A stretch of 36,216 nt of DNA from Phycicoccus elongatus Lp2 (GCF_000367525.1 NZ_HF570956.1:1682688-1718903), one strand, 5' to 3'. Shown: positions 25,337 through 33,962, numbered from the stretch's first letter. Notes: generated by a model not told the origin, from the letters alone. A program made the numbers and translations.

Positions 25337-27327
25337 GAGCGCGCTCCTCCGACGCCGAGATCCTCGAGCAGGCCGCACACTCGCTCGCCGATGTCGTCGC
25401 GGACCCGGCGAATCGCGTCCACCGACTTCCCGTGCGGGTCGGCGATGTCCCAGCGCACGTGGCGGCGGCCCGGCACGCGCGGGACGTCGGCCCCGAGCTC
25501 GATGACCATGTCGGCACTGTGCACCACATCGTCGGCGACATCGTGGCCAGCTTGGGCCAGTGGCACACCCTGCTCGGCGAGCACCCGCTCGACGAGCGGG
25601 TTGTCGTGGCCGAGCGGTTCGGGACCCGCCGTGCGCACGTCGACGTGCCGGCCGCCGAGGTGCTCGGCCCACGCCGCCGCGATCCGCGAGCGCACTGAGT
25701 CATGCGTCGAGACGAAGACCAGAGTGCGCACGCCCAAGGGTGAACCGCCCTGTGCCGCAACGCGATCCGCAAGATCCTCGCGTGCCGCCCGGGCGACCAG
25801 GACCTCGAGGAACTCCGGGTGGTGAGAGTGCTCGGACAGTCGAGAGCGCGCCGCCGACACGGCGTCGGCGACGTCCTCGCGGGTCAGGGTGTCAGCATGC
25901 CGTGCCGCCAACTCGTCGACGAGGGCCTCGAAATCACGATCGTCAGGGATGTGCATGGACTCATCATCGCGCGTCACCGGCACGTCGTCCGGCAGGAGTG
26001 AGATGCCCGGCAGCAGGGCTTCGCCGGCCCGCAGGGCCTCGATGGCCCCCGGCACCTCGGCGATGAACTCACGCCCTTTGCGCCGGTAGCGGACCAACTG
26101 CACGAGCCCCACACCCCAGAAGAGGAACTGCACGGACATGGCCGCCTTGAAGTCGGCCGTCGTGTAGGTGTCGGGTCCGCCGGGCGCCCGGAGGTCCAGG
26201 ACCAGGCCGATCCCCGCCATGGCCAGCAGCGAGGCTATGAAGCCACCGATGTTCACGACGCCCGTGGCCCGGCCGAGCCGTTCGCTGGGGTGGAAGGTGC
26301 GGGCCAGGTCGAAGCCGACCATCGAGCCCGGGCCGCCGATCGCCAGAACGACGATGAGCAGGACCAGCAGCCAGAGGGGCGCACGCCCCGGCCAGAGCAG
26401 GACCGCGGCCCAGACCACACAGATGAGCAGGACGATCCCGATGACCATGAGCGAGCGGTGCACAGGCACCCGGGCGGTTGCCAGTCCGAGCAGGGGGCCC
26501 GCCGCCATCGACGAGACGGTCATGACGACGAGCAGGGCACTGGCCGTCTCCGGGCTCAGGCCCTGCCCGGCGACGAGAAAGGGGTAGCCCCACAGCATGA
26601 CGAAGACGGTGCCGCCGAACATTGTCGAGAAGTGCACCCAGAGGCCTAGGCGCGTACCCGGGTTGTCCCACACCTCGGCCAGGGTGCGCGCGAGCGCGCG
26701 GACCTTGATCCGCTCGATCGAGTCGCCGGTGTAGGGCGAGTCCTTGACGACAAAGAAGAGCAGCACCGAGAGAACCACCCCGACCGAGGCGGCGACGGTG
26801 AAAGAGGTCGTCCAGCCCCACTGCTTCAGGCCGTAGGCCAGCGGCGAGGCCGAAGCGATCGCCCCGAGTTGGCCCAACACACCGGTGATCTGGGTGACCA
26901 TCGGCGCCTGCTTGACGCGGAACCACAGGGCCACCAGCCGCAGCAGGCTGGTGAAGATCATCGCGTCGCCAATGCCGAGCAGGACGCGAGCCGCGAGGCC
27001 ACCGGTGAAATCCTGGGCGAAGGCGAACCAGAACTGCCCGACGGTCATGAGCCCCAAGCCGACGAGCATCAACCGCCGCGACCCGAAGCGGTCCAGGAGG
27101 ACGCCCACGGGAATCTGCATCGCGGCATACACACCGAGTTGGACCACGGTGAAGGTCGCGAGCTGACTGGCGCTGATGCCGAAGCGCTCGGCCGCAAGGA
27201 TGCCGGCGACGCCAAGGGAGGTGCGGTGGAAGACCGCGAGCCCATAGACACTGAGCCCGACCAGCCAGATGACCCAGGCGCGGCGACGACCGGTGTTGTG
27301 CACCTGGCGTCGCAGCTGTGAGGTCAC
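25333..27327 (-). CDS. MFS transporter fused to a cysteine-less arsenate-reductase-like domain
   Basis: A 664-residue fusion. Residues about 15-415 are a 12-helix major facilitator: QIPVGVLLDRFGSRRLML is the loop 2-3 signature. A linker (about 420-460) leads to a three-helix segment (FEALVDELAARHADTLTRED, about 466-525) like the N-terminal bundle of actinobacterial arsenate reductases. A low-molecular-weight tyrosine phosphatase/ArsC fold follows (about 533-664). Its P-loop reads VFVSTHDSVRSR: the nucleophilic Cys of C-x5-R-S is Ser540, and the later ArsC cysteines are also absent (ELGADVPRVPGRR). The domain should be catalytically dead and may sense a ligand for the transporter. GTG 27327 is set by TAGACT (27339-27334). 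Confidence 0.88.
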   Translation of the reverse strand: MTSQLRRQVHNTGRRRAWVIWLVGLSVYGLAVFHRTSLGVAGILAAERFGISASQLATFTVVQLGVYAAMQIPVGVLLDRFGSRRLMLVGLGLMTVGQFWFAFAQDFTGGLAARVLLGIGDAMIFTSLLRLVALWFRVKQAPMVTQITGVLGQLGAIASASPLAYGLKQWGWTTSFTVAASVGVVLSVLLFFVVKDSPYTGDSIERIKVRALARTLAEVWDNPGTRLGLWVHFSTMFGGTVFVMLWGYPFLVAGQGLSPETASALLVVMTVSSMAAGPLLGLATARVPVHRSLMVIGIVLLICVVWAAVLLWPGRAPLWLLVLLIVVLAIGGPGSMVGFDLARTFHPSERLGRATGVVNIGGFIASLLAMAGIGLVLDLRAPGGPDTYTTADFKAAMSVQFLFWGVGLVQLVRYRRKGREFIAEVPGAIEALRAGEALLPGISLLPDDVPVTRDDESMHIPDDRDFEALVDELAARHADTLTREDVADAVSAARSRLSEHSHHPEFLEVLVARAAREDLADRVAAQGGSPLGVRTLVFVSTHDSVRSRIAAAWAEHLGGRHVDVRTAGPEPLGHDNPLVERVLAEQGVPLAQAGHDVADDVVHSADMVIELGADVPRVPGRRHVRWDIADPHGKSVDAIRRVRDDIGERVCGLLEDLGVGGARS

Positions 27328-27333
27328 CGGCAA

Positions 27334-27378
27334 AGTCTAGGAGGGGTGTGCCGTGCCCGCGGGTGGTCGTCGTAGGTT
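27334..27378. promoter_or_regulatory. Divergent leaderless promoters of the MFS fusion and ung
   Basis: TAGACT (27339-27334, minus strand) lies 6 nt before GTG 27327. TAGGTT (27373-27378, plus strand) lies 6 nt before GTG 27385. Only 57 bp separate the two start codons. No convincing -35 elements or shared operator are visible. Confidence 0.6.
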
Positions 27379-27384
27379 GGGTGG

Positions 27385-28062
27385 GTGACCGCCCGCCCCC
27401 TTGCCGACCTGGTGCATCCCACGTGGGCCCGGGCGCTCGAGCCAGTGGCCGGGACGGTCGAGTCGCTCGGCGCGTTCCTGCGTGAGGAGGTCGCGGCCGG
27501 GCGTGGGTACTTCCCCGCTGGGCCGCACGTGCTCCGCGCCTTCGAGCGGCCACTGCCCGAGGTGCGCGTGCTCATCGTCGGCCAGGACCCGTATCCGCGA
27601 CCCGGTCACGCCATCGGCCTGTCCTTCGCGGTCGCGCCGGACGTGCGGCCGCTGCCGCCGTCCCTGGCCAACATCTTCACCGAGTTGACCAACGACCTCG
27701 GGCTGCCGATGCCGTCCTCCGGTGACCTCACGCCGTGGGCCGATCGCGGTGTGCTGCTTCTGAATCGGGTCCTCACCGTCCAGCCCGGCGCCTCGAACAG
27801 CCACAAGGGTCGCGGGTGGGAGACAGTGACGGAGTGCGCGATCCGGGCGCTCGCCGCCCGCGGCGGCCCGGCTGTCGCGATTCTCTGGGGATCCCCCGCC
27901 CGCACGCTGGCCCCCTTCCTCGGTGGTATGCCGCGGATCGAGTCGCCGCACCCCTCGCCGTTGTCGGCCCACCGGGGCTTCTTCGGCTCGCGCCCGTTCA
28001 GCCGGGCCAATGACCTGCTGGCCCGTCAGGGGGCCGACCCGATCGATTGGAGCCTGCCGTGA
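27385..28062 (+). CDS. ung: Uracil-DNA glycosylase (family 1)
   Basis: A 225-residue DNA-repair enzyme that excises uracil from DNA. The water-activating loop is [20 protein letters not shown] (GQDPY, about 66-70) and the DNA-intercalation loop [20 protein letters not shown] near the C-terminus has the essential His. Asn in LLLNRVLTV contacts uracil. The length is normal for the family. GTG 27385 is set by the -10 TAGGTT 6 nt upstream. The stop overlaps the SGNH hydrolase start as GTGA. Confidence 0.97.
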   Translation: MTARPLADLVHPTWARALEPVAGTVESLGAFLREEVAAGRGYFPAGPHVLRAFERPLPEVRVLIVGQDPYPRPGHAIGLSFAVAPDVRPLPPSLANIFTELTNDLGLPMPSSGDLTPWADRGVLLLNRVLTVQPGASNSHKGRGWETVTECAIRALAARGGPAVAILWGSPARTLAPFLGGMPRIESPHPSPLSAHRGFFGSRPFSRANDLLARQGADPIDWSLP

Positions 28063-28895
28063 CCGAACCCAACGACCCACACCTGGACCAGCACCAGGGA
28101 CCGCACGTCGGCATGCCCATCTGGACGCGCTACGTCGCCCTCGGTGACTCCTTCACCGAGGGCATGGTCGATCCGGACGAGTCGGTGCCGGATCGATTCG
28201 TCGGGTGGGCCGATCGGCTGGCACGCGTCCTGGCCGCCCATGCCGCCGCCGAGAAACTTCCCTTCGGCTACGCCAACCTCGCCGTCCGCGGTCGCAAACT
28301 CGACGACGTCGTCGGACCCCAACTCGAGCGCGCCCTGGCCATGGACCCGGACCTGGTCTCCATCGTCGGCGGCGGCAACGACCTGCTGCGGCCGAGCGTC
28401 GACCTCGACGGTCTGGCCCAGCGACTGGAGGAGGCCGTCGTGCACCTGCGGGCGTCCGGGGCGGACGTCCTGCTCGCCACTCCCACCGACACCCGCGACG
28501 CCGGGCTCTTCAAGGCGCTCCGGGGACGGCACGCGATCCACACGGCCAACCTGTTCACCATCGCGCAACGCCACGGTTGCTCGGTGCTCAACCTGTGGGG
28601 GATGGCCTCGATCCGCGACTGGCGCATGTGGGGCGAGGACCGCATCCACCTCAACACCGAGGGACATACGCGCGTCGCGCAGGCCGCCCTCGTCGCGCTC
28701 GGCCTGCGTCCGTCGACCCCGGACTGGGACAACCCCCTGCCCCCGATGGCCCGCGGCGCCCGAGCCGACGAACTGCGCGAGCACGCCGAGTGGGTCAAGG
28801 TCCATGCCGCGCCCTGGGTCCAGCGGCGCGTGCGCGGCACCTCGTCGGGCGAGGCTCTGCAGGCCAAGAGACCGAACCTCACCCCGGTGGACTGA
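28059..28895 (+). CDS. SGNH/GDSL hydrolase
   Basis: A 278-residue esterase-type hydrolase. The SGNH blocks are visible: the nucleophile Ser in [15 protein letters not shown] (about 29-43), the oxyanion Gly in [12 protein letters not shown], the Asn in [10 protein letters not shown] and the catalytic Asp-His in [10 protein letters not shown] (about 195-204). It has no signal peptide, so it acts in the cytoplasm; the substrate is unknown. The basic C-terminal tail ([19 protein letters not shown]) is not part of the fold. GTG 28059 overlaps the ung stop codon as GTGA, so the two proteins are made from one mRNA. Confidence 0.92.
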   Translation: MTEPNDPHLDQHQGPHVGMPIWTRYVALGDSFTEGMVDPDESVPDRFVGWADRLARVLAAHAAAEKLPFGYANLAVRGRKLDDVVGPQLERALAMDPDLVSIVGGGNDLLRPSVDLDGLAQRLEEAVVHLRASGADVLLATPTDTRDAGLFKALRGRHAIHTANLFTIAQRHGCSVLNLWGMASIRDWRMWGEDRIHLNTEGHTRVAQAALVALGLRPSTPDWDNPLPPMARGARADELREHAEWVKVHAAPWVQRRVRGTSSGEALQAKRPNLTPVD

Positions 28896-28912
28896 CCCCT
28901 CCAGCCGCCGCA

Positions 28913-28929
28913 GATGCGGTGCTAGCATC
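28913..28929 (+). promoter_or_regulatory. Promoter and inverted-repeat operator of the molybdate operon
   Basis: TAGCAT (28923-28928) lies 7 nt before ATG 28936, giving a leaderless mRNA. The inverted repeat GATGC-N7-GCATC (28913-28929) overlaps this -10, where a bound repressor would shut the operon. The product of the first gene, which has an HTH and a molybdate-binding-type domain, is the obvious candidate to bind it. The link is an inference. Confidence 0.5.
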
Positions 28930-28935
28930 CCGCCC

Positions 28936-29331
28936 ATGACGCAATTGCGGATAGCAGATGCCGCCGAGCTCCTCGGGGTCTCCGACGACACCGTCCGCCG
29001 CATGGTCGAGTCCAAGCGCCTGGCGGCCCACCCCGACGACTCGGGTCGGCTGGTCGTGGCTGGCGCCCAGGTCGCCGCCCTCGCCCAAGAACTCGCCCGG
29101 CCCGCTCACGTCGGCCCGGTCGCCGACGAGAGCGCCCGCAACCGCATGCGCGGCCTGGTCACCGCCGTCACCAAGGACAAGGTGATGGCCCAGGTCGAAT
29201 TGCAGTGCGGCCCCTTCCGCGTCGTCTCGCTCATGTCTCGCGAGGCGGTCGACGACCTCGGCCTCGAGGTCGGCTCGGTCGCCGTCGCCAGCATCAAGTC
29301 CACCAATGTCGTGATCGGAGTCCCGCAATGA
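28936..29331 (+). CDS. HTH-Mop (TOBE) protein, probable molybdate-responsive regulator
   Basis: A 131-residue two-domain protein. The N-terminus is an excisionase/MerR-type helix-turn-helix (LRIADAAELLGVSDDTVRRM, about 4-23) and the C-terminal half is a Mop/TOBE domain (NRMRGLVTAVTKDKVMAQVE, then VGSVAVASIKSTNVVIGVP). Mop domains bind molybdate or tungstate in oligomers. The combination resembles a minimal ModE-like regulator, though ModE has a different (winged) HTH and usually two Mop domains. It is the first gene of the modABC operon and overlaps modA as ATGA. It probably represses the operon when molybdate is abundant; a molybdate-storage role is the alternative. Confidence 0.88.
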   Translation: MTQLRIADAAELLGVSDDTVRRMVESKRLAAHPDDSGRLVVAGAQVAALAQELARPAHVGPVADESARNRMRGLVTAVTKDKVMAQVELQCGPFRVVSLMSREAVDDLGLEVGSVAVASIKSTNVVIGVPQ

Positions 29332-30146
29332 AGCGCCTGTCTCTCCCCCTGATGACCGCCGTCGGCCTGATGGGCATGACCGCGCTCACGGCCTGCGGCT
29401 CGGGGAGCACCGACTCCGCGACGAGCGCGTCAGCGGCCATGACGCCCAGCGCCTCGAGCACCCCCTCGCCCTCCTCGACCCTCTCGGGCACCGTCACCGT
29501 CCTGGCCGCCGCCTCCCTCACCGAGTCCTTCACCGCCCTCGAGAAGTCGTTCGAGGCCGCCAACCCGGGCGTCGACGTGACCATCAGCTTCGGCTCCAGC
29601 GCCACCCTCGCGCAGCAGATCGCCCAAGGCGCACCCGCCGACCTCTACGCCAGCGCCGGCACCAAGGCGCTCGACCAGTTGCCCGCCGAGGCCAAGGCCA
29701 AGCCCACGACGACGCTGGCCAGGAACGTCCTCGAGATCGCCACCCCACCCGGCAATCCCAAGAAGGTCACCGGCCTGGCCTCCCTCGCCGATGCGTCGAT
29801 CAATGTCGTGCTGTGCGCCGAGACCGTCCCATGTGGGTCGGCAGCCGATGCCGTGCTGACCAAGGCCGCAGTGACGGCGCATGTCGTCTCCCGCGAGGTG
29901 GACGTCAAGGCCACCTTGGCCAAGATCACCCTGGGTGAAGCCGACGCCGCGATCGTCTATCACTCCGACGTCGTCGCGGCCGGCAGCAAGGTCGAGGGCG
30001 TCGAGATCCCGGCTGCGCAGAACACCACGCTGGCCTACCCCCTCGTGCGCCTGACCGACACCGCCGCCACCAAGGCCTTCGCCGACCTCCTCGCCAGCGC
30101 GGCCGGGCTCAAGGAGTTGGAGGCGGTCGGCTTCCTCGCCCCGTGA
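29328..30146 (+). CDS. modA: Molybdate ABC transporter substrate-binding lipoprotein
   Basis: A 272-residue periplasmic-type binding protein anchored as a lipoprotein: the signal peptide ends in the lipobox LTAC (Cys about 23). A Ser/Thr/Pro-rich linker (about 25-53) precedes the domain. ModA signatures are VTVLAAASLTESFTALEKSF (about 55-74), ISFGSSATLAQQIAQGAPAD and the late segment ITLGEADAAIVYHSDVVAAG. It captures molybdate or tungstate outside the membrane and hands it to ModB. The start overlaps the HTH-Mop gene (ATGA) and the stop overlaps modB (GTGA). Confidence 0.96.
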   Translation: MKRLSLPLMTAVGLMGMTALTACGSGSTDSATSASAAMTPSASSTPSPSSTLSGTVTVLAAASLTESFTALEKSFEAANPGVDVTISFGSSATLAQQIAQGAPADLYASAGTKALDQLPAEAKAKPTTTLARNVLEIATPPGNPKKVTGLASLADASINVVLCAETVPCGSAADAVLTKAAVTAHVVSREVDVKATLAKITLGEADAAIVYHSDVVAAGSKVEGVEIPAAQNTTLAYPLVRLTDTAATKAFADLLASAAGLKELEAVGFLAP

Positions 30147-30982
30147 GCCGTCCAGCTGCGAGCCGTCCACCCTCGAGCCGTCGACCCCGGAGCCAGCGCC
30201 GACCCGGGTCCCGCCGCGCCGGACTGCTCGTCACGATCCCGGCGATCACGGCCATCGCACTCGTCGCGCTCCCCCTGGTCGCGATGCTGGCCGCGACCGA
30301 CTGGCGCCACCTCGGTGCGCACCTCACCAATCCGGTCGTCGTCCCCGCCATCCGACTCTCGCTGATCACGACGATCGCGACGGTCGCCCTCTGCCTCGCC
30401 CTCGGCACCCCCCTGGCCTGGCTGCTCTCCCGACGTGATGGCCGGCTCTGGAGTTGGATCCGCGCGTTGGTCACCGTCCCCGTGGTCCTCCCCCCGGTCG
30501 TCGGCGGCGTCGCCCTCCTCCTCGCCTATGGCCGATTCGGTCTGGTCGGTCAGCCGCTCGACGCCGCGACCGGCCTTCGCCTCCCTTTCACCCCGTATGC
30601 CGTGGTGCTGGCCCAGCTCTTCGTCTCGCTGCCGTTCTTCGTCCTCGCCGTCGAGGGTGCGTTCCGGGCGCTCGACCCCCGCCTGCTCTCGGTCGCCGGC
30701 ACGCTCGGGGCGTCCCCCACCCGCGTCTTCCTGCGGGTCGCCCTGCCGATGACCCTGCCCGGCGTCATGTCCGGCGCCGCGCTGGCCTGGGCCCGGGCGC
30801 TCGGCGAGTTCGGCGCCACGATCACCTTCGCGGGCAACTTCTCCGGCCGCACGCAGACCGCCCCACTGGCCGTCTATGTCGCGCTCCAGGCCGATCCGGA
30901 CGCCGCCATCGCCCTCAGTCTCGTCATGCTCGCCCTATCCATCGCCGTCCTCGGGCTGCTGCGCGGACGGTGGCTGTCATGA
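30143..30982 (+). CDS. modB: Molybdate ABC transporter permease
   Basis: A 279-residue inner-membrane permease with about six helices. The first 27 residues are an unusual Arg/Ser/Pro-rich cytoplasmic extension. The ATPase-coupling EAA-type loop is VAGTLGASPTRVFLRVALPM (about 189-208), followed by ALAWARALGEFGATITFAGN, typical of ModB. It forms the transport channel with ModC. GTG 30143 overlaps the modA stop and its own stop overlaps modC (ATGA). Confidence 0.96.
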   Translation: MSRPAASRPPSSRRPRSQRRPGSRRAGLLVTIPAITAIALVALPLVAMLAATDWRHLGAHLTNPVVVPAIRLSLITTIATVALCLALGTPLAWLLSRRDGRLWSWIRALVTVPVVLPPVVGGVALLLAYGRFGLVGQPLDAATGLRLPFTPYAVVLAQLFVSLPFFVLAVEGAFRALDPRLLSVAGTLGASPTRVFLRVALPMTLPGVMSGAALAWARALGEFGATITFAGNFSGRTQTAPLAVYVALQADPDAAIALSLVMLALSIAVLGLLRGRWLS

Positions 30983-32034
30983 GCCTGCGGGCCCGGCTCG
31001 GCGTGCAACGCGGCCACTTCACGGTCGACGTCGACCTCACCGTCGAGCCCGGCCACACTCTGGCGATCCTGGGCCCCAATGGCGCCGGCAAGACGACGAT
31101 CCTGCACGCCCTGGCCGGCCTCGCCCACCTTGACGGCGGACACATCACCGTGGACGAGACCACCTGGGCCACACCCGAGACCGACCTCCCCCCGGAGAAG
31201 CGTTCGGTCGGTCTGCTCGCCGCCGACCACCTGCTCTTCCCCCACCTGTCCGCCCTGGACAATGTCGCCTTCGGACCCCGCAGCCGCGGGACGCGCGCCG
31301 ACACGGCATACGACATCGCACGCCGCGAACTCGCCCGCCTCGGCCTCGCCGACACCTTCCACGCTCGCCGTCCCCACCAGCTCTCCCACGGCCAGGCCCA
31401 GCGGGTCGCCCTCGCCCGGGCGCTGGCCACCCACCCTCGCGTGCTGCTTCTCGACGAGCCGCTCTCGGCCCTCGACCCCGAGAGCCGGCCCACCGTGCGG
31501 CAGGCCCTCGCGGCTCGCCTCGCCGACTTCGACGGGATGACGGTCCTGGTGACCCATGACCCCCTCGATGCCCTGACCCTCGCCGACGAACTCACCTTCG
31601 TCCGCGACGGGCGGGTGGTCCAGTCCGGTCCGCCCCAGCAGATCGTCCGCGAACCCCGGGACCCCTACGTCGCCCAGGTCGCCGGCCTCAACCTGTATGC
31701 CGCGGGGCCCGCTCGCGAGGGCACCCTTCACCTCGCGTCGGGGGCAGCGATCGTCACAGCCGACCCGGTCATCTCCCGCGAGAACTGGGTGAGCTTCCCG
31801 CCCTCGGCCGTCGTCCTGGGGCGACATCGCCCGGACGGCTCCGCCCGCAACACCTGGCGCGGACGCGTCGCGCGCGTCGAGCTCACCGGCCAGATCGCCC
31901 GGGTCAGCCTCACCGGCGAGGTCGACCTCGTCGCCGACATCACCCTGGGGTCACTCGCCGAGCTGCACCTGGCCGCCGGGGACGAGGTCTGGGCGAGCGT
32001 CAAGGCGACCGAGGTCCGCGCCTACCCACGATGA
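30979..32034 (+). CDS. modC: Molybdate ABC transporter ATP-binding protein
   Basis: A 351-residue ATPase with a C-terminal Mop/TOBE domain. Walker A GPNGAGKTT (about 32-40), signature LSHGQ (136-140, a variant of LSGGQ), Walker B LLLDEPLSALDP and switch LVTHDP are present. The Q-loop is odd: where most ModC have Phe-Gln-Asp before LLFPHLS, this one reads LLAADHLLFPHLS, so the conserved Gln is replaced by Ala82. The TOBE part (NTWRGRVARVELTGQIARVS, about 292-348) probably binds molybdate for feedback control. ATG 30979 overlaps the modB stop. There is no clear terminator; a weak 7-bp stem lies at 32041-32079. Confidence 0.95.
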   Translation: MSLRARLGVQRGHFTVDVDLTVEPGHTLAILGPNGAGKTTILHALAGLAHLDGGHITVDETTWATPETDLPPEKRSVGLLAADHLLFPHLSALDNVAFGPRSRGTRADTAYDIARRELARLGLADTFHARRPHQLSHGQAQRVALARALATHPRVLLLDEPLSALDPESRPTVRQALAARLADFDGMTVLVTHDPLDALTLADELTFVRDGRVVQSGPPQQIVREPRDPYVAQVAGLNLYAAGPAREGTLHLASGAAIVTADPVISRENWVSFPPSAVVLGRHRPDGSARNTWRGRVARVELTGQIARVSLTGEVDLVADITLGSLAELHLAAGDEVWASVKATEVRAYPR

Positions 32035-32103
32035 GCTTGTGTCCGGCACAGTGGTTGCTCGGCCGTCCAATCGCCGGACGCAACGGTGACCTACAGTGCC
32101 AGC

Positions 32104-33300
32104 ATGGCGGTGCAGCGACTCTTCCCCACCGACGAGGGCCACGACCTCCTCGACCTCACCCGTGAGGTCGTCGCCAAGGAACTCCGCCCCAAGGTCGATG
32201 CTGCCGAGGCCGCCGCCGCCCTGGGCGAGGAGTTCCCCACCGACATCTTCCGCATCCTGGGCCGCGCCGGCCTGCTGTCGCTTCCTCACCCGGAGGAGTT
32301 CGGCGGCGGGGGCCAGCCCTACGAGGTCTACCTCCAGGTCGTCGAGGAGATTGCGAGCGCCTGGATGAGCGTGGCGGTGGGCGTCTCCGTCCACTCCCTG
32401 ACCGCCTTCCCGGTGACGACCTTCGGCAGCCCGGCTCAGCGCGAGGCCCTCCTGCCCGGCATGCTCTCCGGCCACCAACTCGGCGCCTACGGCCTCTCCG
32501 AGCCCCTCGCCGGCTCCGATGTCGCCGCGATGACCACCCGGGCGACGCGCGATGGGGCCGGTGACGACGGAGCCGGTGACGACGGAGCAACTGACGACCC
32601 GGCCTACCGAATCAGGGGCCGCAAGGCGTGGATCAGCCACGCCGGGCACGCCGACTACTACACGACCTTCGCGCGCACGTCCGACGCCCGGGGTCGGGGC
32701 ATCTCGTGCTTCATCGTCCCGGGCGATGCACCCGGGCTGTCCTTCGGTGCCCCCGAGAAGAAGATGGGGCTGCACTGCGACACCGTGCGCGAGGTCATCT
32801 ATGAGGACGTGCCGGTCGACGCCGCACGACGGATCGGCGACGAGGGCCAGGGTATGCCGATCGCCCTCGCCGCGCTCGACGCTGGGCGACTCGGGATCGC
32901 CGCTGCCGCAACGGGATTGGCACAGTCGGCGCTCGACGTCGCCGTGGCGTATGCCAAGGAGCGCGAGCAGTTCGGTCGGGCGATCGCGAGCAATCAGGGG
33001 CTCGCCTTCCTCATCGCCGACCTGGAGGCGGCGGTCCTGGGCGCGCGTGCGGCATACCTCTTCGCGGCGCGCCTCAAGGACGCCGGCAGGCCCTACGGCA
33101 AGGAAGCGGCCGTCGCGAAGCTGCTCGCCACGGATGCCGCGATGCGGGTGACCACCGATGCCATCCAGGTGCTCGGCGGCGCGGGGTACACCCAGGACTT
33201 TCCCGTCGAGCGCTATTTCCGGGAGGCCAAGGTCACCCAGATCTTCGAGGGCACGAACCAGATCCAACGGCTGGTCATCAGTCGGCACGCCCTGGGCTGA
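32104..33300 (+). CDS. Acyl-CoA dehydrogenase
   Basis: A 398-residue FAD-dependent acyl-CoA dehydrogenase. It has the helical N-domain (EEFGGGGQPYEVYLQVVEEI), the flavin strand GAYGLSEPLAGSDVAAMTTR, the GRKAWISHAGHADYY segment and the C-terminal IQVLGGAGYTQDFPVERYFR with the catalytic-site motif TQIFEGTNQIQ. It catalyses alpha,beta-desaturation of an acyl-CoA; chain specificity cannot be read. A 15-bp tandem repeat (32557-32601) encodes an extra GAGDDGAGDDGATDD loop between the flavin strand and the next. ATG 32104, not the upstream 32086, is favoured by TACAGT (32092-32097) 6 nt before it. Confidence 0.93.
   Translation: MAVQRLFPTDEGHDLLDLTREVVAKELRPKVDAAEAAAALGEEFPTDIFRILGRAGLLSLPHPEEFGGGGQPYEVYLQVVEEIASAWMSVAVGVSVHSLTAFPVTTFGSPAQREALLPGMLSGHQLGAYGLSEPLAGSDVAAMTTRATRDGAGDDGAGDDGATDDPAYRIRGRKAWISHAGHADYYTTFARTSDARGRGISCFIVPGDAPGLSFGAPEKKMGLHCDTVREVIYEDVPVDAARRIGDEGQGMPIALAALDAGRLGIAAAATGLAQSALDVAVAYAKEREQFGRAIASNQGLAFLIADLEAAVLGARAAYLFAARLKDAGRPYGKEAAVAKLLATDAAMRVTTDAIQVLGGAGYTQDFPVERYFREAKVTQIFEGTNQIQRLVISRHALG
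32557..32601 (+). repeat. Coding 15-bp tandem repeat in the acyl-CoA dehydrogenase gene
   Basis: The unit GCCGGTGACGACGGA is repeated twice exactly (32557-32586), followed by a degenerate third unit. In frame it adds acidic Gly-Asp repeats to a surface loop, and copy number could vary by replication slippage without shifting the frame. Confidence 0.8.
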
Positions 33301-33374
33301 TTGTTCTCGCGGCGTTTGCCCGGGAGCCGCGTGTCGGTCAACGGCCGGTGGGCCTGCTCGACCTAGCCTGTCAA

Positions 33375-33405
33375 CGACCGGGCCAAGTATGAGTTGGCCC
33401 GGTCG
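33375..33405. terminator. Bidirectional terminator hairpin
   Basis: A perfect 12-bp stem: CGACCGGGCCAA (33375-33386) and TTGGCCCGGTCG (33394-33405), with a 7-nt loop. It lies between the convergent acyl-CoA dehydrogenase and DUF2231 genes and would serve both. The rest of the 179-bp gap shows nothing else. Confidence 0.8.
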
Positions 33406-33479
33406 AAACGTTGCTGGGCCAGGTGGTGCTCGCCGAGTTCGTGGACTGGTTCGTCGTTGCGGCCGATTCGCCGTCGTGG

Positions 33480-33962
33480 CTAGTTCGTCCCGGAGATCGT
33501 CTGCGACCACACCGCTGTCGAGCCCTTGTGCCCGGCGATGAGCACCGCGGCGGTGACGGCGACCGACGCGATGACGAGGATGGCAGCGACCAGCAGGCCG
33601 ATCACGCCGCCGCGTCCGGGCCGCAGCAACCAGAGCACCGCGACAAGGGCAATGGCCGCGAAGGCCAGGCACACCGTGCGGGCGAGGTCACCGGCCTCGG
33701 CGTGCTCGTGGATGAGGTCCAGGGTCTCCCCGCCGACGCCCGCGCCGACGAGCCGCCGTTCGAGGGCTTCACCGCTCTCGGCCGCGACGAAGCCTCCGAC
33801 CCCGGTCGCCACGGCGAGGAGCGCAACGGGCCAGCGCAGGACGCGACGCCACGCGGGGCGCACGGCATACCCGATGGCGAGGAGGGCCGCCAGGGGCGCG
33901 AAGGCGACCACTGCGTGGATGACGAGGATGTGGACCGGGAGCCCGGCGATGGTGTCGAACAC
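33480..33962 (-). CDS. DUF2231-type membrane protein
   Basis: A 160-residue integral membrane protein with four helices. The N-terminus LPVHILVIHAVVAFAPLAAL carries the two His residues characteristic of DUF2231 proteins, and a polar segment with EHAEAGDLAR follows helix 3. The His pair in a membrane helix suggests haem or metal binding, but the function of the family is unknown. GTG 33962 is chosen for the GAGGGAGA ribosome site just upstream and for the N-terminal match. It diverges from the response regulator gene. Confidence 0.85.
   Translation of the reverse strand: MFDTIAGLPVHILVIHAVVAFAPLAALLAIGYAVRPAWRRVLRWPVALLAVATGVGGFVAAESGEALERRLVGAGVGGETLDLIHEHAEAGDLARTVCLAFAAIALVAVLWLLRPGRGGVIGLLVAAILVIASVAVTAAVLIAGHKGSTAVWSQTISGTN

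Noticed and set aside
30454-30978. Upstream extension of the modC frame into modB
   Set aside because: It overlaps the conserved modB in another frame and the extension is Arg/Pro-rich; the ATG at 30979 overlapping the modB stop is the natural start.
32041-32079. Possible terminator after modC
   Set aside because: A 7-bp stem with a 25-nt loop lying close to the next promoter; not convincing.
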